A stretch of DNA of 64,000 bases from an uncultured Pseudomonadales bacterium (GTDB taxonomy: Bacteria; Pseudomonadota; Gammaproteobacteria; Pseudomonadales; Azotimanducaceae): contig CATOTI010000002.1 of assembly GCA_951813295.1 (NCBI GenBank), forward strand, positions 2,108,001 to 2,172,000, given 5' to 3'. The notes under the pieces are model-generated. The model was not told where the DNA came from and searched no databases. It worked only from the letters and a program-made list of their open reading frames with translations. Shown piece by piece: positions 32,306-41,754 of this stretch (positions are counted from its first letter, which is position 1; every line of letters starts with the position of its first letter). The position numbers were made by a program, and so were the translations under genes.

Positions 32306-33397
32306 TCAAAGGCCCCAGCACTCGAGTTCGTTCGCGAAAACGAGGGGTCCGTCGTAGTGCTCTTCGATCGCCGCGCGGGAGATGCTCTCGAGCCCGAGGG
32401 TTCGGCTCGTCCGGTGGCCGAGCACCATCATTCGGGCGTCGGCGCGTGCCGCGATGCGACCCAACTGCGAAGGAATCGCGAAGCGTTCGCGAATAGCGCC
32501 ACGGCTCGACTCTGCGATCGCGTGGGAAACGATGAGCGCGTCGGTACCTTCGGCAAAGTCGGTCATGACGTCCTTGGCGTTATTGAAGTCGCCGGCGAAG
32601 ACAATCGAGAACTCGCCGATATCGAGGCGCCAGGCGAGGGCCAGCGTGTCGCCGTAGTTGACGGGCACAGCGGAGAAGACGATGTCGTCGGTTCGGTAGC
32701 GCGACCAGCGCCGGTGGCCTTCCGCGGCGACGTCACGGACGGAGACTTTGAACCCGCGGCTTCTGAACGTCAGGAAGTCGGCGAGCTGTGGGAACGCGCC
32801 CTCTTCGCCGATCAATCGTTCGAAGAAGACGGAGGTCGAGACCGAACCAATACCCGTCGCGGGACCGAAAACCGGCAGCGGTGTCGCGCGTTCCGATCCG
32901 ATCGAACCTTCGAGCAGAGAGACGATGTCCGCCGTTGTGTGGGGATCGAGATTCGTCAGCAGAACGGCGTCGAGGTCGTCGACGTTCACGCCCGCTTCGT
33001 CCAGACGCAGCGCAGCCCCGGAGCCGACGTCGACGAGCACGCGTGCTGCATCATCCAACCAGACGACGTAGCTCGCCGCCGACCGCTGATCGTCGAGTTC
33101 GGGCCCACCGGATCCGAGGATCTGGATCCAAACCCCTTCATCACCGCAGTAAGGAACGTCCTGGGCGAAGACGGGCCGTGAGACCGCGACGAGGAGCGCG
33201 GTCGCCAGGGCGAGGCCGGCTAACGCTCGGTTTCGAAATCCTCGATCGCTTGGAGGATTGCCGTCGCGTTGGCTTCGTCCGGCATGCGCCAGTCGCCCCT
33301 GGGCGAAAGGCTGACCGTGCCCACCTTGGGGCCTGGGGGAAGTGTCGTTCGCTTGAACTGCTGCGCGAAAAATCGACGAAAGAATTCGAGTTGCCAT
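32306..33397 (-). CDS. Secreted MBL-fold protein with degenerate zinc motif
   Basis: About 300 mature residues after a signal-like segment (ALAGLALATALLVAVSRPVFA, coded near 33230-33165). The fold is recognisable from ILGSGGPELDD, VLVDVGSGAALRL, SIVFAGDF and MMVLGHRTSR. The metal motif T-H-x-H-x-D-H reads TNLDPHT, so zinc binding and hydrolysis look lost or altered. The start is unresolved: the only ATG/GTG/TTG in frame is ATG 33397, giving a 55-residue extension before the signal and a 178-bp overlap with nadE. The listed range uses that ATG. It follows nadE on the same strand. Confidence 0.75.
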   Translation of the reverse strand: MATRILSSIFRAAVQANDTSPRPQGGHGQPFAQGRLAHAGRSQRDGNPPSDRGFRNRALAGLALATALLVAVSRPVFAQDVPYCGDEGVWIQILGSGGPELDDQRSAASYVVWLDDAARVLVDVGSGAALRLDEAGVNVDDLDAVLLTNLDPHTTADIVSLLEGSIGSERATPLPVFGPATGIGSVSTSVFFERLIGEEGAFPQLADFLTFRSRGFKVSVRDVAAEGHRRWSRYRTDDIVFSAVPVNYGDTLALAWRLDIGEFSIVFAGDFNNAKDVMTDFAEGTDALIVSHAIAESSRGAIRERFAIPSQLGRIAARADARMMVLGHRTSRTLGLESISRAAIEEHYDGPLVFANELECWGL

Positions 33398-35145
33398 CGC
33401 TTGATCTCCGAAGGCGGGTAGTCGTTCTGGAACGCTCGACAGGCGAGCAGATAGATTTTCGCGGCCCCGGCGCCATTGCGCAGGAAGTGATAGAGGAAGA
33501 AATCGTGCAGCTCGTAAGGGCCGACGATCGCTTCTGTTTCCTGGACGATTTTGTCGTCTTCTATGGGAATCAATTCGGGGGTGATGGGCGTGTCGAGAAC
33601 CCGCTCGAGCGTTGCGCGTAGCTTCGTATCACTGCGGTGACGCGCATACCACCGGACGAGGTAAGCGACGAGCGTTTTCGGCACGCTCGCGTTCACGTTG
33701 TAGTTCGCCATGTGATCGGCATTGAACGTGCACCAACCGAGTGCGAGTTCGGAAAGATCGCCCGTGCCGACGACGATCCCGCCGACCTGGTTCGCCACAT
33801 CAAAGAGAATCTGGGTGCGCTCGCGTGCTTGCGTGTTCTCGAACGCGATATCGGCGTCACCCGCGTGGTCGATGTCCGCAAGGTGTTGTCGGACGGCCGG
33901 GTGGATGTCGATTTCGTGGAGTTCGACTGCCAGGGCGGCGGCGAGGCGGCGCGAGGTTTCGATCGTATGCGGGGTCGTACCGGGCCCCGGTAACGTGATC
34001 GCCCAGAGGATGTCTTCGAGCTTCTTACCTAGCTTCTTTGCCGCGTCGACGCAGACGAGGAGCGCAAGGGTCGAGTCGAGCCCGCCGGAGATCCCGATGA
34101 CGAGTCGGCCCGCGCGGGCGGCCATCACCCGGCGTGCGAGCCCCGTGGCCTGGATCGCGAGAATCTCCTGAGCGCGCGCTTCGAACTCGGCTTCGTCTTC
34201 GGGCACGTAAGGATGGCGCGTGAATTCGCGCGACGTCGTCTCGATCGCGGCGGCGTCGCGGCCTTTGACGACGTGGACGCCGAGCGGTCGGCGGCTACCC
34301 TGGAACGTCGAGTTACGCGCGCGATCGTGGTCGATCTTGGCGACGTCGATCTCGCCGAGTGTGAGCTGTTGTTCAAAATCGAAACGCGATGACTCGTTGA
34401 GCGCCTGGCCGTTTTCGGCGATCAGCGAATGGCCGCCGAAGACGACATCCTTGGTCGATTCGAGTGGCCCAGCACCGGCGTAAACATAGCCACCGAGAGT
34501 CCGTGCGCTTTGGGAAAGTACGAGTTGGCGCCGGTAGTCCGCCTTGGCGACGAGTTCGGGGCTCGCGGACGGGTTGACGATGATGTGTGCCCCCGCGAGC
34601 GCGAGATCCGCACTCGGCGGCGCGGGCGCCCACAGATCCTCGCAGATCTCGACGCCGAGCCTGAAGGTAGCGAAATCGAAGATCTGGCGCGCCGCGATGA
34701 GGTATCTCTCGCCGCCGTCGTCGCGCGTCTCTTCGACGTCGAGCCCCGACGCGAACCAGCGCTGCTCGTAGAACTCATCGTAGTTAGGCGGCGCGATCTT
34801 CGGCACGGCGCCGAGGATGCGGCCGTGCTGGCAGACGTAAGCGGCGTTCAGGAGCCGTCCGTCCGCGAGCCAGGTCGGCGCGCCGACGACGAGAATGCGC
34901 TGATCCGTCTCGCGCGCGAGGGCAGCGAGGGCGACATCCGTCGCTTGGCGGAGATCCTGCGAAAAGAAGAGGTCTTCGGCCGTATAGCCGGTGAGCGAGA
35001 GTTCCGGTGTTACGAAGAGCGCACAATCGGCGGGCGCTGAGGTATAGGCGGCCAGGATCGTGGCACGGTTCTCGTCCGGGTTGGCGATCGCGACGGGGGT
35101 AGAGCAAGCCGCGACCTTGATGAAGCCGAGCTTGGTCAGGTCCAT
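33220..35145 (-). CDS. nadE: Glutamine-dependent NAD(+) synthetase
   Basis: A 641-residue two-domain enzyme making NAD from deamido-NAD with glutamine. Residues about 1-300 are the nitrilase-type glutaminase, with the Glu (TPELSLTGY), Lys (VPKIAPPNYDEFYEQRWF) and Cys (GVEICEDLWAP) triad; ammonia passes to the C-terminal synthetase with the ATP loop ISGGLDST (about residue 355) and GTGDLSELALGW. This is the long glutamine-using form rather than the short ammonia form. It is divergent from the acyl-CoA dehydrogenase operon (257 bp). Confidence 0.95.
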   Translation of the reverse strand: MDLTKLGFIKVAACSTPVAIANPDENRATILAAYTSAPADCALFVTPELSLTGYTAEDLFFSQDLRQATDVALAALARETDQRILVVGAPTWLADGRLLNAAYVCQHGRILGAVPKIAPPNYDEFYEQRWFASGLDVEETRDDGGERYLIAARQIFDFATFRLGVEICEDLWAPAPPSADLALAGAHIIVNPSASPELVAKADYRRQLVLSQSARTLGGYVYAGAGPLESTKDVVFGGHSLIAENGQALNESSRFDFEQQLTLGEIDVAKIDHDRARNSTFQGSRRPLGVHVVKGRDAAAIETTSREFTRHPYVPEDEAEFEARAQEILAIQATGLARRVMAARAGRLVIGISGGLDSTLALLVCVDAAKKLGKKLEDILWAITLPGPGTTPHTIETSRRLAAALAVELHEIDIHPAVRQHLADIDHAGDADIAFENTQARERTQILFDVANQVGGIVVGTGDLSELALGWCTFNADHMANYNVNASVPKTLVAYLVRWYARHRSDTKLRATLERVLDTPITPELIPIEDDKIVQETEAIVGPYELHDFFLYHFLRNGAGAAKIYLLACRAFQNDYPPSEIKRWQLEFFRRFFAQQFKRTTLPPGPKVGTVSLSPRGDWRMPDEANATAILQAIEDFETER

Positions 35146-35300
35146 CGCTTAAGTGTAATGCCGTTGGTGCGCAATGACTTCGGCGGATCGGGACCGCCGT
35201 GGGCGAGCGTAGACTTGATCGGCATCGAGCGGGTACGAGTCTTCATGGGTGGTGGTCGCGATCGCGGCGTTTTTCCGATATTTGAGATGCACTCTTTCGC

Positions 35301-35316
35301 GCCGGTCACGACCGGC
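35301..35316. promoter_or_regulatory. Candidate operator palindrome upstream of the acyl-CoA dehydrogenase operon
   Basis: GCCGGTC-AC-GACCGGC is a perfect 7-bp inverted repeat, 86 bp before the TTG start at 35403. A TACAAT hexamer at 35339-35344 could be the -10 of the same promoter, with weak CTGAGC as -35. A TetR- or GntR-type repressor site is plausible. No regulator gene sits in this gap. Confidence 0.35.
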
Positions 35317-35402
35317 TGAGCACTCGAGGCGACACGGTTACAATCGGTCCGCTTAAGTTTGTCGAGTGGCGCGACGCGCGCCACGACCACGGAGAAATAC
35401 TC

Positions 35403-36509
35403 TTGAATTTCGAATTTTCCGACGAGCAGAACCTGCTGCGTGAACAAGCGCTCGGGTTTCTGCAAGAGAACTGCCCGATGTCGGCCGTTCGTACGATCCT
35501 GGACGGCGACGCGCCGTGCGATCGTGAGCTTTTCGCCAAGATTGCCGCCATGGGCTGGACCGCGACAGTCATCCCGGAGGAGTTCGGCGGCCTCGGGCTT
35601 TCCTATCTCGAACTCTCTGTCATTGCCGAAGAGCTCGGCCGTGCGGTTGCACCCGTGCCGTTTTCGTCTTCGGTCTACCTGGCGACCGAGGCGCTCTTGA
35701 TAGCTGGGAATCAGGCGCAGAAAGAGAAGTGGCTGCCGAAGCTCGCGACGGGTGAGGCGATTGGTACGTTTGCGCTCGCCGAAGGACCGGGTACACCGCG
35801 AGCCGACCGATTGACGACCACCGCGAATGGCGGTCGCATCGCGGGCACTAAGCTGCCGGTTGCCGACGGTGACATCGCCGACTTCGCGGTCGTCGTGACG
35901 CGAGCCGGCGGCGGCGACGGTGCTTCCTGGCACCTCGTCAAACTCGACGGCGTCAGCCGCGAGCCGATCAAAACGCTCGACCCCACGCGATCCCACGCGA
36001 AACTTGCACTCGACAACGACGCCGAACTCCTCGGTGCGGCCGGTACCGGCTGGACCAACACGGAGCGCCTCTTCAATCGAGCGGCTGTCCTCTATGCCTG
36101 GGAGCAGGTCGGCGGATCGCAGGCCGCGCTTGAGATGGCGAAGGAGTACGCCAACGGACGTTATGCCTTCGGCCGTCCCATCGCCGGCTACCAGGCGATC
36201 AAGCACAAACTGGCCAACGTCTATGTGAAGAACACGCTCGCGCGGAGCAATTGCTATTACGGTGCGTGGGCGCTCGATACGAACGCCGACGAGCTTCCCG
36301 TCGCTGCCGCGTCGTCTCGCGTGAGTGCCACGCAGGCGTACTACTTCGCGTCGAAAGAGAACATCCAAACGCACGGTGGCATGGGCTTCACGTGGGAATT
36401 CGATTGTCAGTTCTTTTATCGACGGGCCAAGCTCCTGAGCGTCAACATTGGCAGTGAAGCGAGCTGGCAGGACAAACTCATCAGCGCTATCGAAGCGGGA
36501 GCCGCGTAA
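35403..36509 (+). CDS. Acyl-CoA dehydrogenase, first of a pair
   Basis: A 368-residue acyl-CoA dehydrogenase of the short subtype found in heteromeric pairs. It opens MNFEFSDEQNLLREQ and has VIPEEFGGLGLSYLEL and ALEMAKEYANGRYAFGRPIAG, but the mid-domain FAD motif (x-T-E-P-x-x-G-S-D) reads ALAEGPGTPRADR, so flavin contacts may be incomplete. The TTG at 35403 has GGAG eight bases upstream. With the adjacent gene it probably forms an alpha2beta2 enzyme oxidising a bulky CoA thioester; that is inference. Confidence 0.85.
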   Translation: MNFEFSDEQNLLREQALGFLQENCPMSAVRTILDGDAPCDRELFAKIAAMGWTATVIPEEFGGLGLSYLELSVIAEELGRAVAPVPFSSSVYLATEALLIAGNQAQKEKWLPKLATGEAIGTFALAEGPGTPRADRLTTTANGGRIAGTKLPVADGDIADFAVVVTRAGGGDGASWHLVKLDGVSREPIKTLDPTRSHAKLALDNDAELLGAAGTGWTNTERLFNRAAVLYAWEQVGGSQAALEMAKEYANGRYAFGRPIAGYQAIKHKLANVYVKNTLARSNCYYGAWALDTNADELPVAAASSRVSATQAYYFASKENIQTHGGMGFTWEFDCQFFYRRAKLLSVNIGSEASWQDKLISAIEAGAA

Positions 36510-36535
36510 GCGGTTTTCCGGACGGAGAAGAAAAC

Positions 36536-37747
36536 ATGGATTTCACCGATACCCCCGAAGAGGCTGAGTTTCGCGAGACGGCGCGCGCCTGGCTCGAAGC
36601 CAACATACCGACAACGGACGAACTAGGAGGCCTTGACGAAATCGCGGCCGCCAAGCTCTGGCAAAAGCGTAAATACGACGCTGGCTGGGCCTGCCTTCGT
36701 TGGCCGAAGGAATTCGGCGGTCGTGACGCCTCAGCCATCGATCAGGTGATCTGGAACCAGGAAGAGGGCAAGTTCTCGACGCCCCCCAGCGTGTTCGGTA
36801 TCGGCCAGGGCATGGCGGCGCCGACGATGATGGCCTGGGCGCGCGACGAACATAAGGCGACGCATCTGCCGCCGCTTGCTTCGGGCGAAAACATCTGGTG
36901 TCAGCTCTTCAGCGAACCCGCCGGAGGATCGGACCTCGCGGCGTTACGTACGCGGGCGGAAAAGGACGGCGACGAGTGGGTCATCAACGGCCAGAAGATC
37001 TGGACGTCGGGCGCGCACTACAGTGATTACGGCATTCTGGTCGTGCGTACCGATCCGACCGTGGCAAAGCACAAGGGGCTTTCGTACTTCTTCCTCGACA
37101 TGAAATCGCCCGGCGTCGAGGTTCGCCCGATCAAGCAGATCTCCGGCGGCGCGAACTTCAACGAGGTGTATTTCACCGACGTCCGCATTCCGGACGATCA
37201 GCGCCTCGGCGAGGTCGGCCAGGGCTGGCAGGTCGCGCTGACCACCCTCATGAACGAACGGTTCTCGATCGGCGGCGGCGGTATGGGAGTCGGCTTCCGT
37301 CAGGTCTTCGATCTTGCGCAGAAAGTCGAAATCGACGGCGAGCCGGCGATCAAAGACAAGAACGTGCGCGCCAAGCTCGCGACCTGGTACACGCAAGAAG
37401 CGGGGCTCCGATTCACGGGGTATCGCTCGATGACGGCGCTGTCCAAAGGCGAAACACCCGGACCCGAGAACTCGATCGGTAAGCTGGTCGGTGCGTCGAA
37501 AACGCAAGACATGGCCTCCTTTGCGATGGATCTCCTCGAGCTTTCCGGGGCAATCAGCGATCCGGAATCCGTGCTGGGCGAAGGACTCTTCCAGCAGAGC
37601 TTCATGGGCGCACCGGGCGGTCGGATCGCCGGTGGCAGCGATGAGATTATGCTGAACATCCTGGCCGAGCGAGTGTTGGGCATGCCGCAGGACGTTCGTC
37701 TGGACAAGGGCATTCCGTTCAACGAAGTGCCGACGGGGTCAAACTAA
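36536..37747 (+). CDS. Acyl-CoA dehydrogenase, second of a pair
   Basis: A 403-residue acyl-CoA dehydrogenase with the FAD-binding signature intact: WCQLFSEPAGGSDLAALRT and VINGQKIWTSGAH. The C-terminal region shows AGGSDEIMLNILAERVLGMP. It starts 26 bp after its partner, following GGACGGAGAAG. The complementary motif content supports a heteromeric complex in which this subunit holds most FAD contacts. Candidate substrates are steroid or branched acyl-CoAs. Confidence 0.9.
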   Translation: MDFTDTPEEAEFRETARAWLEANIPTTDELGGLDEIAAAKLWQKRKYDAGWACLRWPKEFGGRDASAIDQVIWNQEEGKFSTPPSVFGIGQGMAAPTMMAWARDEHKATHLPPLASGENIWCQLFSEPAGGSDLAALRTRAEKDGDEWVINGQKIWTSGAHYSDYGILVVRTDPTVAKHKGLSYFFLDMKSPGVEVRPIKQISGGANFNEVYFTDVRIPDDQRLGEVGQGWQVALTTLMNERFSIGGGGMGVGFRQVFDLAQKVEIDGEPAIKDKNVRAKLATWYTQEAGLRFTGYRSMTALSKGETPGPENSIGKLVGASKTQDMASFAMDLLELSGAISDPESVLGEGLFQQSFMGAPGGRIAGGSDEIMLNILAERVLGMPQDVRLDKGIPFNEVPTGSN

Positions 37748-37773
37748 AGCGTCGATCGACGCAGGGGGAAAAC

Positions 37774-38184
37774 ATGGCGGATTCAATGGAAGGGGGATGC
37801 CGGTGCGGCCAGGTGCGCTATACGTGTAGCGCGGAGCCGATGTTCACGGGGCACTGTCATTGTCGCGACTGTCAGTATGCATCCGGTGGTGCGTACTCGA
37901 CGATCGTCGGCGTCCCGACGGACGCCGTATCGATCGCTGGCGACATGGGTGCCTTCACGGTCGATACCGATTCGGGCAACCAGGTCACGCGAAAATTCTG
38001 CTCCACATGCGGATCGCCGATTCTCTCCGAGCTCTCGGCGAATCCGGCGATGATGGTGCTGAAGGCCGCGACCTTCGATGACCCGAGTGGCTTGAAGCCC
38101 GCGATGCATATCTGGACCGATTCGGGCCAGCCCTGGGCGGAGACTTCGCCAGACCTCCCGAAGTTCGCGAAAAGCCCGGGCTAG
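37774..38184 (+). CDS. GFA/CENP-V family zinc protein
   Basis: A 136-residue protein with the glutathione-dependent formaldehyde-activating (GFA) fold. Two zinc sites are visible: Cys9/Cys11 with Cys76/Cys79 (FCSTCGSP), and Cys28-x-Cys30-x2-Cys33 (CHCRDCQ). The real enzyme activity of most GFA proteins is unclear. It starts 26 bp after the acyl-CoA dehydrogenase pair and may be co-transcribed. A second GFA protein lies at 42761-43183. Confidence 0.88.
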   Translation: MADSMEGGCRCGQVRYTCSAEPMFTGHCHCRDCQYASGGAYSTIVGVPTDAVSIAGDMGAFTVDTDSGNQVTRKFCSTCGSPILSELSANPAMMVLKAATFDDPSGLKPAMHIWTDSGQPWAETSPDLPKFAKSPG

Positions 38185-38202
38185 GACTCGTCCGCCGAGG
38201 CG

Positions 38203-39150
38203 GTGGCGGTGCTTCACGAATTCGTTTACGACGTCGCCGTTGCGCCGACGTCGTCGTGCCACGCAGCGTCCGTGGCGGTCACGGCGCGTGGCGTGATCAC
38301 CGCCTGGTTCGGTGGCGAAAAGGAAGGTGCCGCCGATGTCGGCATCTTCTCTTCGGTGCGGCGCGATGGCGTGTGGACGACGCCGCGTCGCATCGTCGAA
38401 CACGCAACCTATCCTTGTTGGAACCCCGTCTTGGCGCACGATGCCGACGGCCGGCTCCATCTCTACTATCGCGTCGGCGAGTCCCCGCGTGCCTGGTGGA
38501 GCGAGGTCGTCACGTCGGACGACGACGGCGACACGTGGCGTTCGCCTAAGAAGCTTCGGGACGGATTCTTAGGCCCCATCAAGAACAAGCCGGTGTTGCT
38601 CGATGACGGGCGCTTCCTCAGTCCGTCGAGCACCGAGCACGACGGATGGCGTGCGGTGATCGAGGTAGGCGAGGACGAACTGGTCGAGATCGCGGACCCG
38701 GAAGGTCTGGGGCCGATCCAGCCGACCATCGTCCGCACTCCGGACGGGTTTCTCGCATGGTGTCGTACCCGATCCGGTGTGCTCGGCGTGACACGAAGCG
38801 CCGACGGTTTCACCTGGTCAGCGTTGGCATCGACTGATCTCCCCAATCCGAACTCGGGCGTTGACGCGGCGTCATTGGCTGATGGGCGGGTTGTCCTCGT
38901 TTGGAATCCTGTCGGAAAGGCGGAGGATCGCTGGGGCGGCGCACGAACGCCGCTTGTCGTGTCCGTCTTGTCCGATGGCGAATCCTTCGAGCAATGGGTT
39001 CGCCTCGAGGATGGTCCTGGCGAGTACTCGTATCCGTCGATCGTCGCGGACGAGTCGAACGTGTACGTCGTCTATACGCATCAACGCAAGACGATCGCGT
39101 ATGCGGAGATCCCGGCTAACGCATCGCCCAGAGGCAACCGCGACGCATGA
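38203..39150 (+). CDS. Sialidase-like beta-propeller (BNR repeat) protein
   Basis: A 315-residue six-bladed propeller of the BNR/sialidase type (Sialidase_2/BNR_2). Visible features: [19 protein letters not shown], an Asp-box ([11 protein letters not shown]), [15 protein letters not shown] and [15 protein letters not shown]. It is probably an exo-acting glycosidase for sialic acid or related sugar acids, but there is no clear N-terminal F-R-I-P and no signal peptide, so secretion is not supported. The GTG at 38203 is used; GTG 38209 is possible. Its end overlaps the convergent ThuA gene by 35 bp. Confidence 0.75.
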   Translation: MAVLHEFVYDVAVAPTSSCHAASVAVTARGVITAWFGGEKEGAADVGIFSSVRRDGVWTTPRRIVEHATYPCWNPVLAHDADGRLHLYYRVGESPRAWWSEVVTSDDDGDTWRSPKKLRDGFLGPIKNKPVLLDDGRFLSPSSTEHDGWRAVIEVGEDELVEIADPEGLGPIQPTIVRTPDGFLAWCRTRSGVLGVTRSADGFTWSALASTDLPNPNSGVDAASLADGRVVLVWNPVGKAEDRWGGARTPLVVSVLSDGESFEQWVRLEDGPGEYSYPSIVADESNVYVVYTHQRKTIAYAEIPANASPRGNRDA

Positions 39151-39766
39151 TCTCCGTGGCTTCAGTGACCTCGAAATCCGCGGCGACGTGACCGAGTGAG
39201 CTGTAGAACACGCGCCCCTCGCCGTAGCGTTTTTTCCACGCGACAGGCATCTCGACACCTTTCACCCAGTCGATCCCCCAGTGCTCGCCTTTGAAGGTCG
39301 TCGTGGCGAGAACTTCGTTGGATGGGTCGATGTGCATGAAGTACTGCTCGGAGTGCATTTCGAAATCATCGAGCCCCGCCACGATCGGATCGTCGCTCGT
39401 GATGTTGACCGTGTAGTCGATGATGCCGCCCGGGTGGCAGATGAATTGGCCGCCGACCATGAACTGGTACTCGACGTTGTTGCGGAAGGAATCGCCCATC
39501 CCGCCGTGCCAGCCCGCACATCCAGTACCCGCGCGTACCGCCTTCAGGAGTCCTGCCTCCTGCTCGCGCGATATTCGTGACATCGTCCAGACCGGCACGA
39601 TGAGGTCGAGCGTTGCCATGAACGATTCGTCTTCGAGCGGCTCGAGTTGGTCGGTGACCGTGACGTCGTGACCCGCCGACTGCATCAGCTCCGCACAGAT
39701 CGCCGCGGTCTGCTCCGGTTCATGACCGTCCCAGCCGCCCCACGTGATAAAGACTTTCTTCGTCAT
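39116..39766 (-). CDS. ThuA-domain protein
   Basis: A 216-residue class I glutamine-amidotransferase-like protein of the ThuA family, linked in rhizobia to trehalose use. Family features: [48 protein letters not shown] and [15 protein letters not shown]. The reaction is unknown. The ATG at 39766 has GAGAGAAT upstream. The Gfo/Idh/MocA gene lies 26 bp upstream on the same strand, as ThuB does beside ThuA, so they probably act together on a sugar. Confidence 0.87.
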   Translation of the reverse strand: MTKKVFITWGGWDGHEPEQTAAICAELMQSAGHDVTVTDQLEPLEDESFMATLDLIVPVWTMSRISREQEAGLLKAVRAGTGCAGWHGGMGDSFRNNVEYQFMVGGQFICHPGGIIDYTVNITSDDPIVAGLDDFEMHSEQYFMHIDPSNEVLATTTFKGEHWGIDWVKGVEMPVAWKKRYGEGRVFYSSLGHVAADFEVTEATEIMRRGCLWAMR

Positions 39767-39792
39767 CGATTCTCTCCGTCGCGCCGGGCGCG

Positions 39793-40890
39793 TTAATCCA
39801 GCTCGCCGTGCGCGAGGTCCAAAGGTAGCGGTGCGGGGCGATCCGGCCTCGAGGCGAGCTCGACGTGGGTATCGGTCGTCGACGAGGTCCCGAAGGCCTG
39901 CATGATCTCCAAGACGTGCTGGGCGAGTTGTCCGTCGCACCGGTGCGCGCGTCCGGTGCGGATGCCGATACACATATCCGCAAGTCCGATGCTGCGCATG
40001 TTCTCGGTATAGCCATGCGTCAAGGCGCGTTCGTGCCATTCGCGCCCTTCGTTGATGCGGATTTTGCCGCCGAAGGTATTCGGATCCGGTGCCGATAGGC
40101 TCGCGTCCGAACCGTGCAATTCGATCCAGCGATTGGAGTGATGCCAGACGTCGAAGCTCATGACGACGCTCACGATGGCGCCCGAATGGAACTCGAGGGT
40201 GCCGGCGGTGTGCGTGTCCACCTCGACGTCGATCGTCTCGCCCGCGCGGGGTTTTGACGTAATCGTGCGTTGTTCGAGGGCCCTGCCGGTGATCGCGGCG
40301 ACGCGTTTTACCGGTCCCAGGGCGTGCACCAGGGCAGTGAGATAGTAGGGCCCCATGTCGAAGAGCGGGCCGCCGCCAGCGTGGTAGTAGAAAGCCGGGT
40401 TCGGATGCCACGACTCGTGACCGTGATTCATCATGAAGGCGGTCCCGGCGACGACGCGCCCGATCGCACCTTCGTCGATCAGATGACGGACGGACTGATG
40501 CCCGCCGCCGAGGAAGGTGTCGGGTGCGCAGCCGAGTCGTAGTCCAGCCCCTTCCGCCTTCTCAAGAACGTGTGCCCCCGCGTCGACGTCGAGCCCGAAC
40601 GGCTTTTCACAATATGCGTGCTTGCCGGCGTCGAGCGCCGCCATGTTGATGGACGTGTGTGCTGCTGGGATGGTGAGGTTCAGGACGACCTCGACATCGT
40701 CGGAGGCCAAGAGCGAATCGACGGACATCGACGGGATCCCGTACTCGGCTTCGGTCCGCTGCGCGGCGGTCGGGTCGATATCGGCGCAGCCAACGAACGC
40801 GAGCACGTCGAAGGTCGACGCGGCTTTGAGATACGCGGGACTGATGGTCCCGCAGCCGATCAAGCCGATTCTTACGGGTTCGATGGGCAT
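39793..40890 (-). CDS. Gfo/Idh/MocA-family oxidoreductase
   Basis: A 365-residue NAD(P)-dependent sugar dehydrogenase. The Rossmann motif [10 protein letters not shown] is near the N terminus and the family E-K-P motif reads [10 protein letters not shown], with the active-site lysine. The C-terminal alpha/beta domain holds [13 protein letters not shown] with its conserved Asp. It is followed by ThuA on the same strand, matching the ThuAB arrangement; oxidation of a disaccharide to its 3-keto form is the best analogy, not a demonstrated activity. Confidence 0.92.
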   Translation of the reverse strand: MPIEPVRIGLIGCGTISPAYLKAASTFDVLAFVGCADIDPTAAQRTEAEYGIPSMSVDSLLASDDVEVVLNLTIPAAHTSINMAALDAGKHAYCEKPFGLDVDAGAHVLEKAEGAGLRLGCAPDTFLGGGHQSVRHLIDEGAIGRVVAGTAFMMNHGHESWHPNPAFYYHAGGGPLFDMGPYYLTALVHALGPVKRVAAITGRALEQRTITSKPRAGETIDVEVDTHTAGTLEFHSGAIVSVVMSFDVWHHSNRWIELHGSDASLSAPDPNTFGGKIRINEGREWHERALTHGYTENMRSIGLADMCIGIRTGRAHRCDGQLAQHVLEIMQAFGTSSTTDTHVELASRPDRPAPLPLDLAHGELD

Positions 40891-40926
40891 GCGGCGGATC
40901 CTCGAGCGACGGAAAGCTGAAAAGAG

Positions 40927-41199
40927 CTAGTTTGTAGCGAATCGACGCTTCGAGCGCTCGATACGCTTTTGTGCCTCAGCCTCACGATTTTTCGGCGGCG
41001 CGTTCGTCGTGAGGGTGCCCATGAGTCGCTCCGCGATGCCGCTGATCTCGTCGACGGCCGCGTGGAATGCAGCTTCGTTGGCGGCTGATGGCTTGCTGAA
41101 GCCGCTGATCTTGCGCACGAACTGCAAAGCCGCGGCCTGAATTTCGTCCTCCGTTGCCGGCGGTTCGAAGTTGTACAGCGTTCTGATATTGCGACACAT
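40927..41199 (-). CDS. DUF2277 protein
   Basis: A 90-residue protein matching the DUF2277 pattern: MCRNIRTLYNFEPPATEDEI, LQFVRKISGFSKPS and FHAAVDEISGIAERLMGTL, with a basic C terminus. Function is unknown. The ATG at 41199 has GAGGAGATG upstream. It is 36 bp from the Gfo/Idh/MocA gene on the same strand. Confidence 0.85.
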   Translation of the reverse strand: MCRNIRTLYNFEPPATEDEIQAAALQFVRKISGFSKPSAANEAAFHAAVDEISGIAERLMGTLTTNAPPKNREAEAQKRIERSKRRFATN

Positions 41200-41367
41200 G
41201 ACCGTGGCATCTCCTCGACGAGCGTACGTTGCAGGCCGAGTGTAGCGTCGATTTTCATCGGTCGGTCATCCGCGCGAGCGTGATGTGGGAGCGTCTGCGC
41301 GTGGTCGGTGTACCTCGCCTGGATCAGATCCTAAGATGGCGACTTCATTTGAAGGGAGGCAGGAAAC

Positions 41368-41754
41368 ATGGCGATTGATGCATTCGATCACCTCGTCGTT
41401 CGCGTCGAGGATCTGGAAAAGGGTATCGCGACGTATCGCGATCAGCTCGGTTTCGAACTCGATCGAGTCGATGAAAGCGAAGCGCTCGGGATCAAGCAGG
41501 CGTTCTTCAACCTACCGGGTGGTGGTTTCATCGAGATCGTGGCGCCCACCGACGAAAACTCGGCCGTGGGGCGCGCACTCGCTGGTCGCGGTGAAGGCAT
41601 GCACACGCTTGCGTTCAACTGCGAAGACCTCGAAGCCACCTGCGCCGAACTCAAAGCGGGCGGTGCGCAGTTGATCGGTGAAGGCGGACCGCAGGTCTTT
41701 GTTCACCCGAAGTCGACGCACGGGATCCTGCTGCAACTCGGCGCTAAGAAGTAA
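41368..41754 (+). CDS. VOC-family protein (methylmalonyl-CoA epimerase/glyoxalase type)
   Basis: A 128-residue vicinal-oxygen-chelate protein with two beta-alpha-beta3 modules. Probable metal ligands: His in AFDHLVVRVEDL, Glu in GGFIEIVAP, His in GMHTLAFNCEDL and Gln near GILLQL. VHPKSTHGILLQL is characteristic of methylmalonyl-CoA epimerases, but glyoxalase-type activity cannot be excluded. The ATG at 41368 is preceded by GGGAGGCAGG. Confidence 0.8.
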   Translation: MAIDAFDHLVVRVEDLEKGIATYRDQLGFELDRVDESEALGIKQAFFNLPGGGFIEIVAPTDENSAVGRALAGRGEGMHTLAFNCEDLEATCAELKAGGAQLIGEGGPQVFVHPKSTHGILLQLGAKK

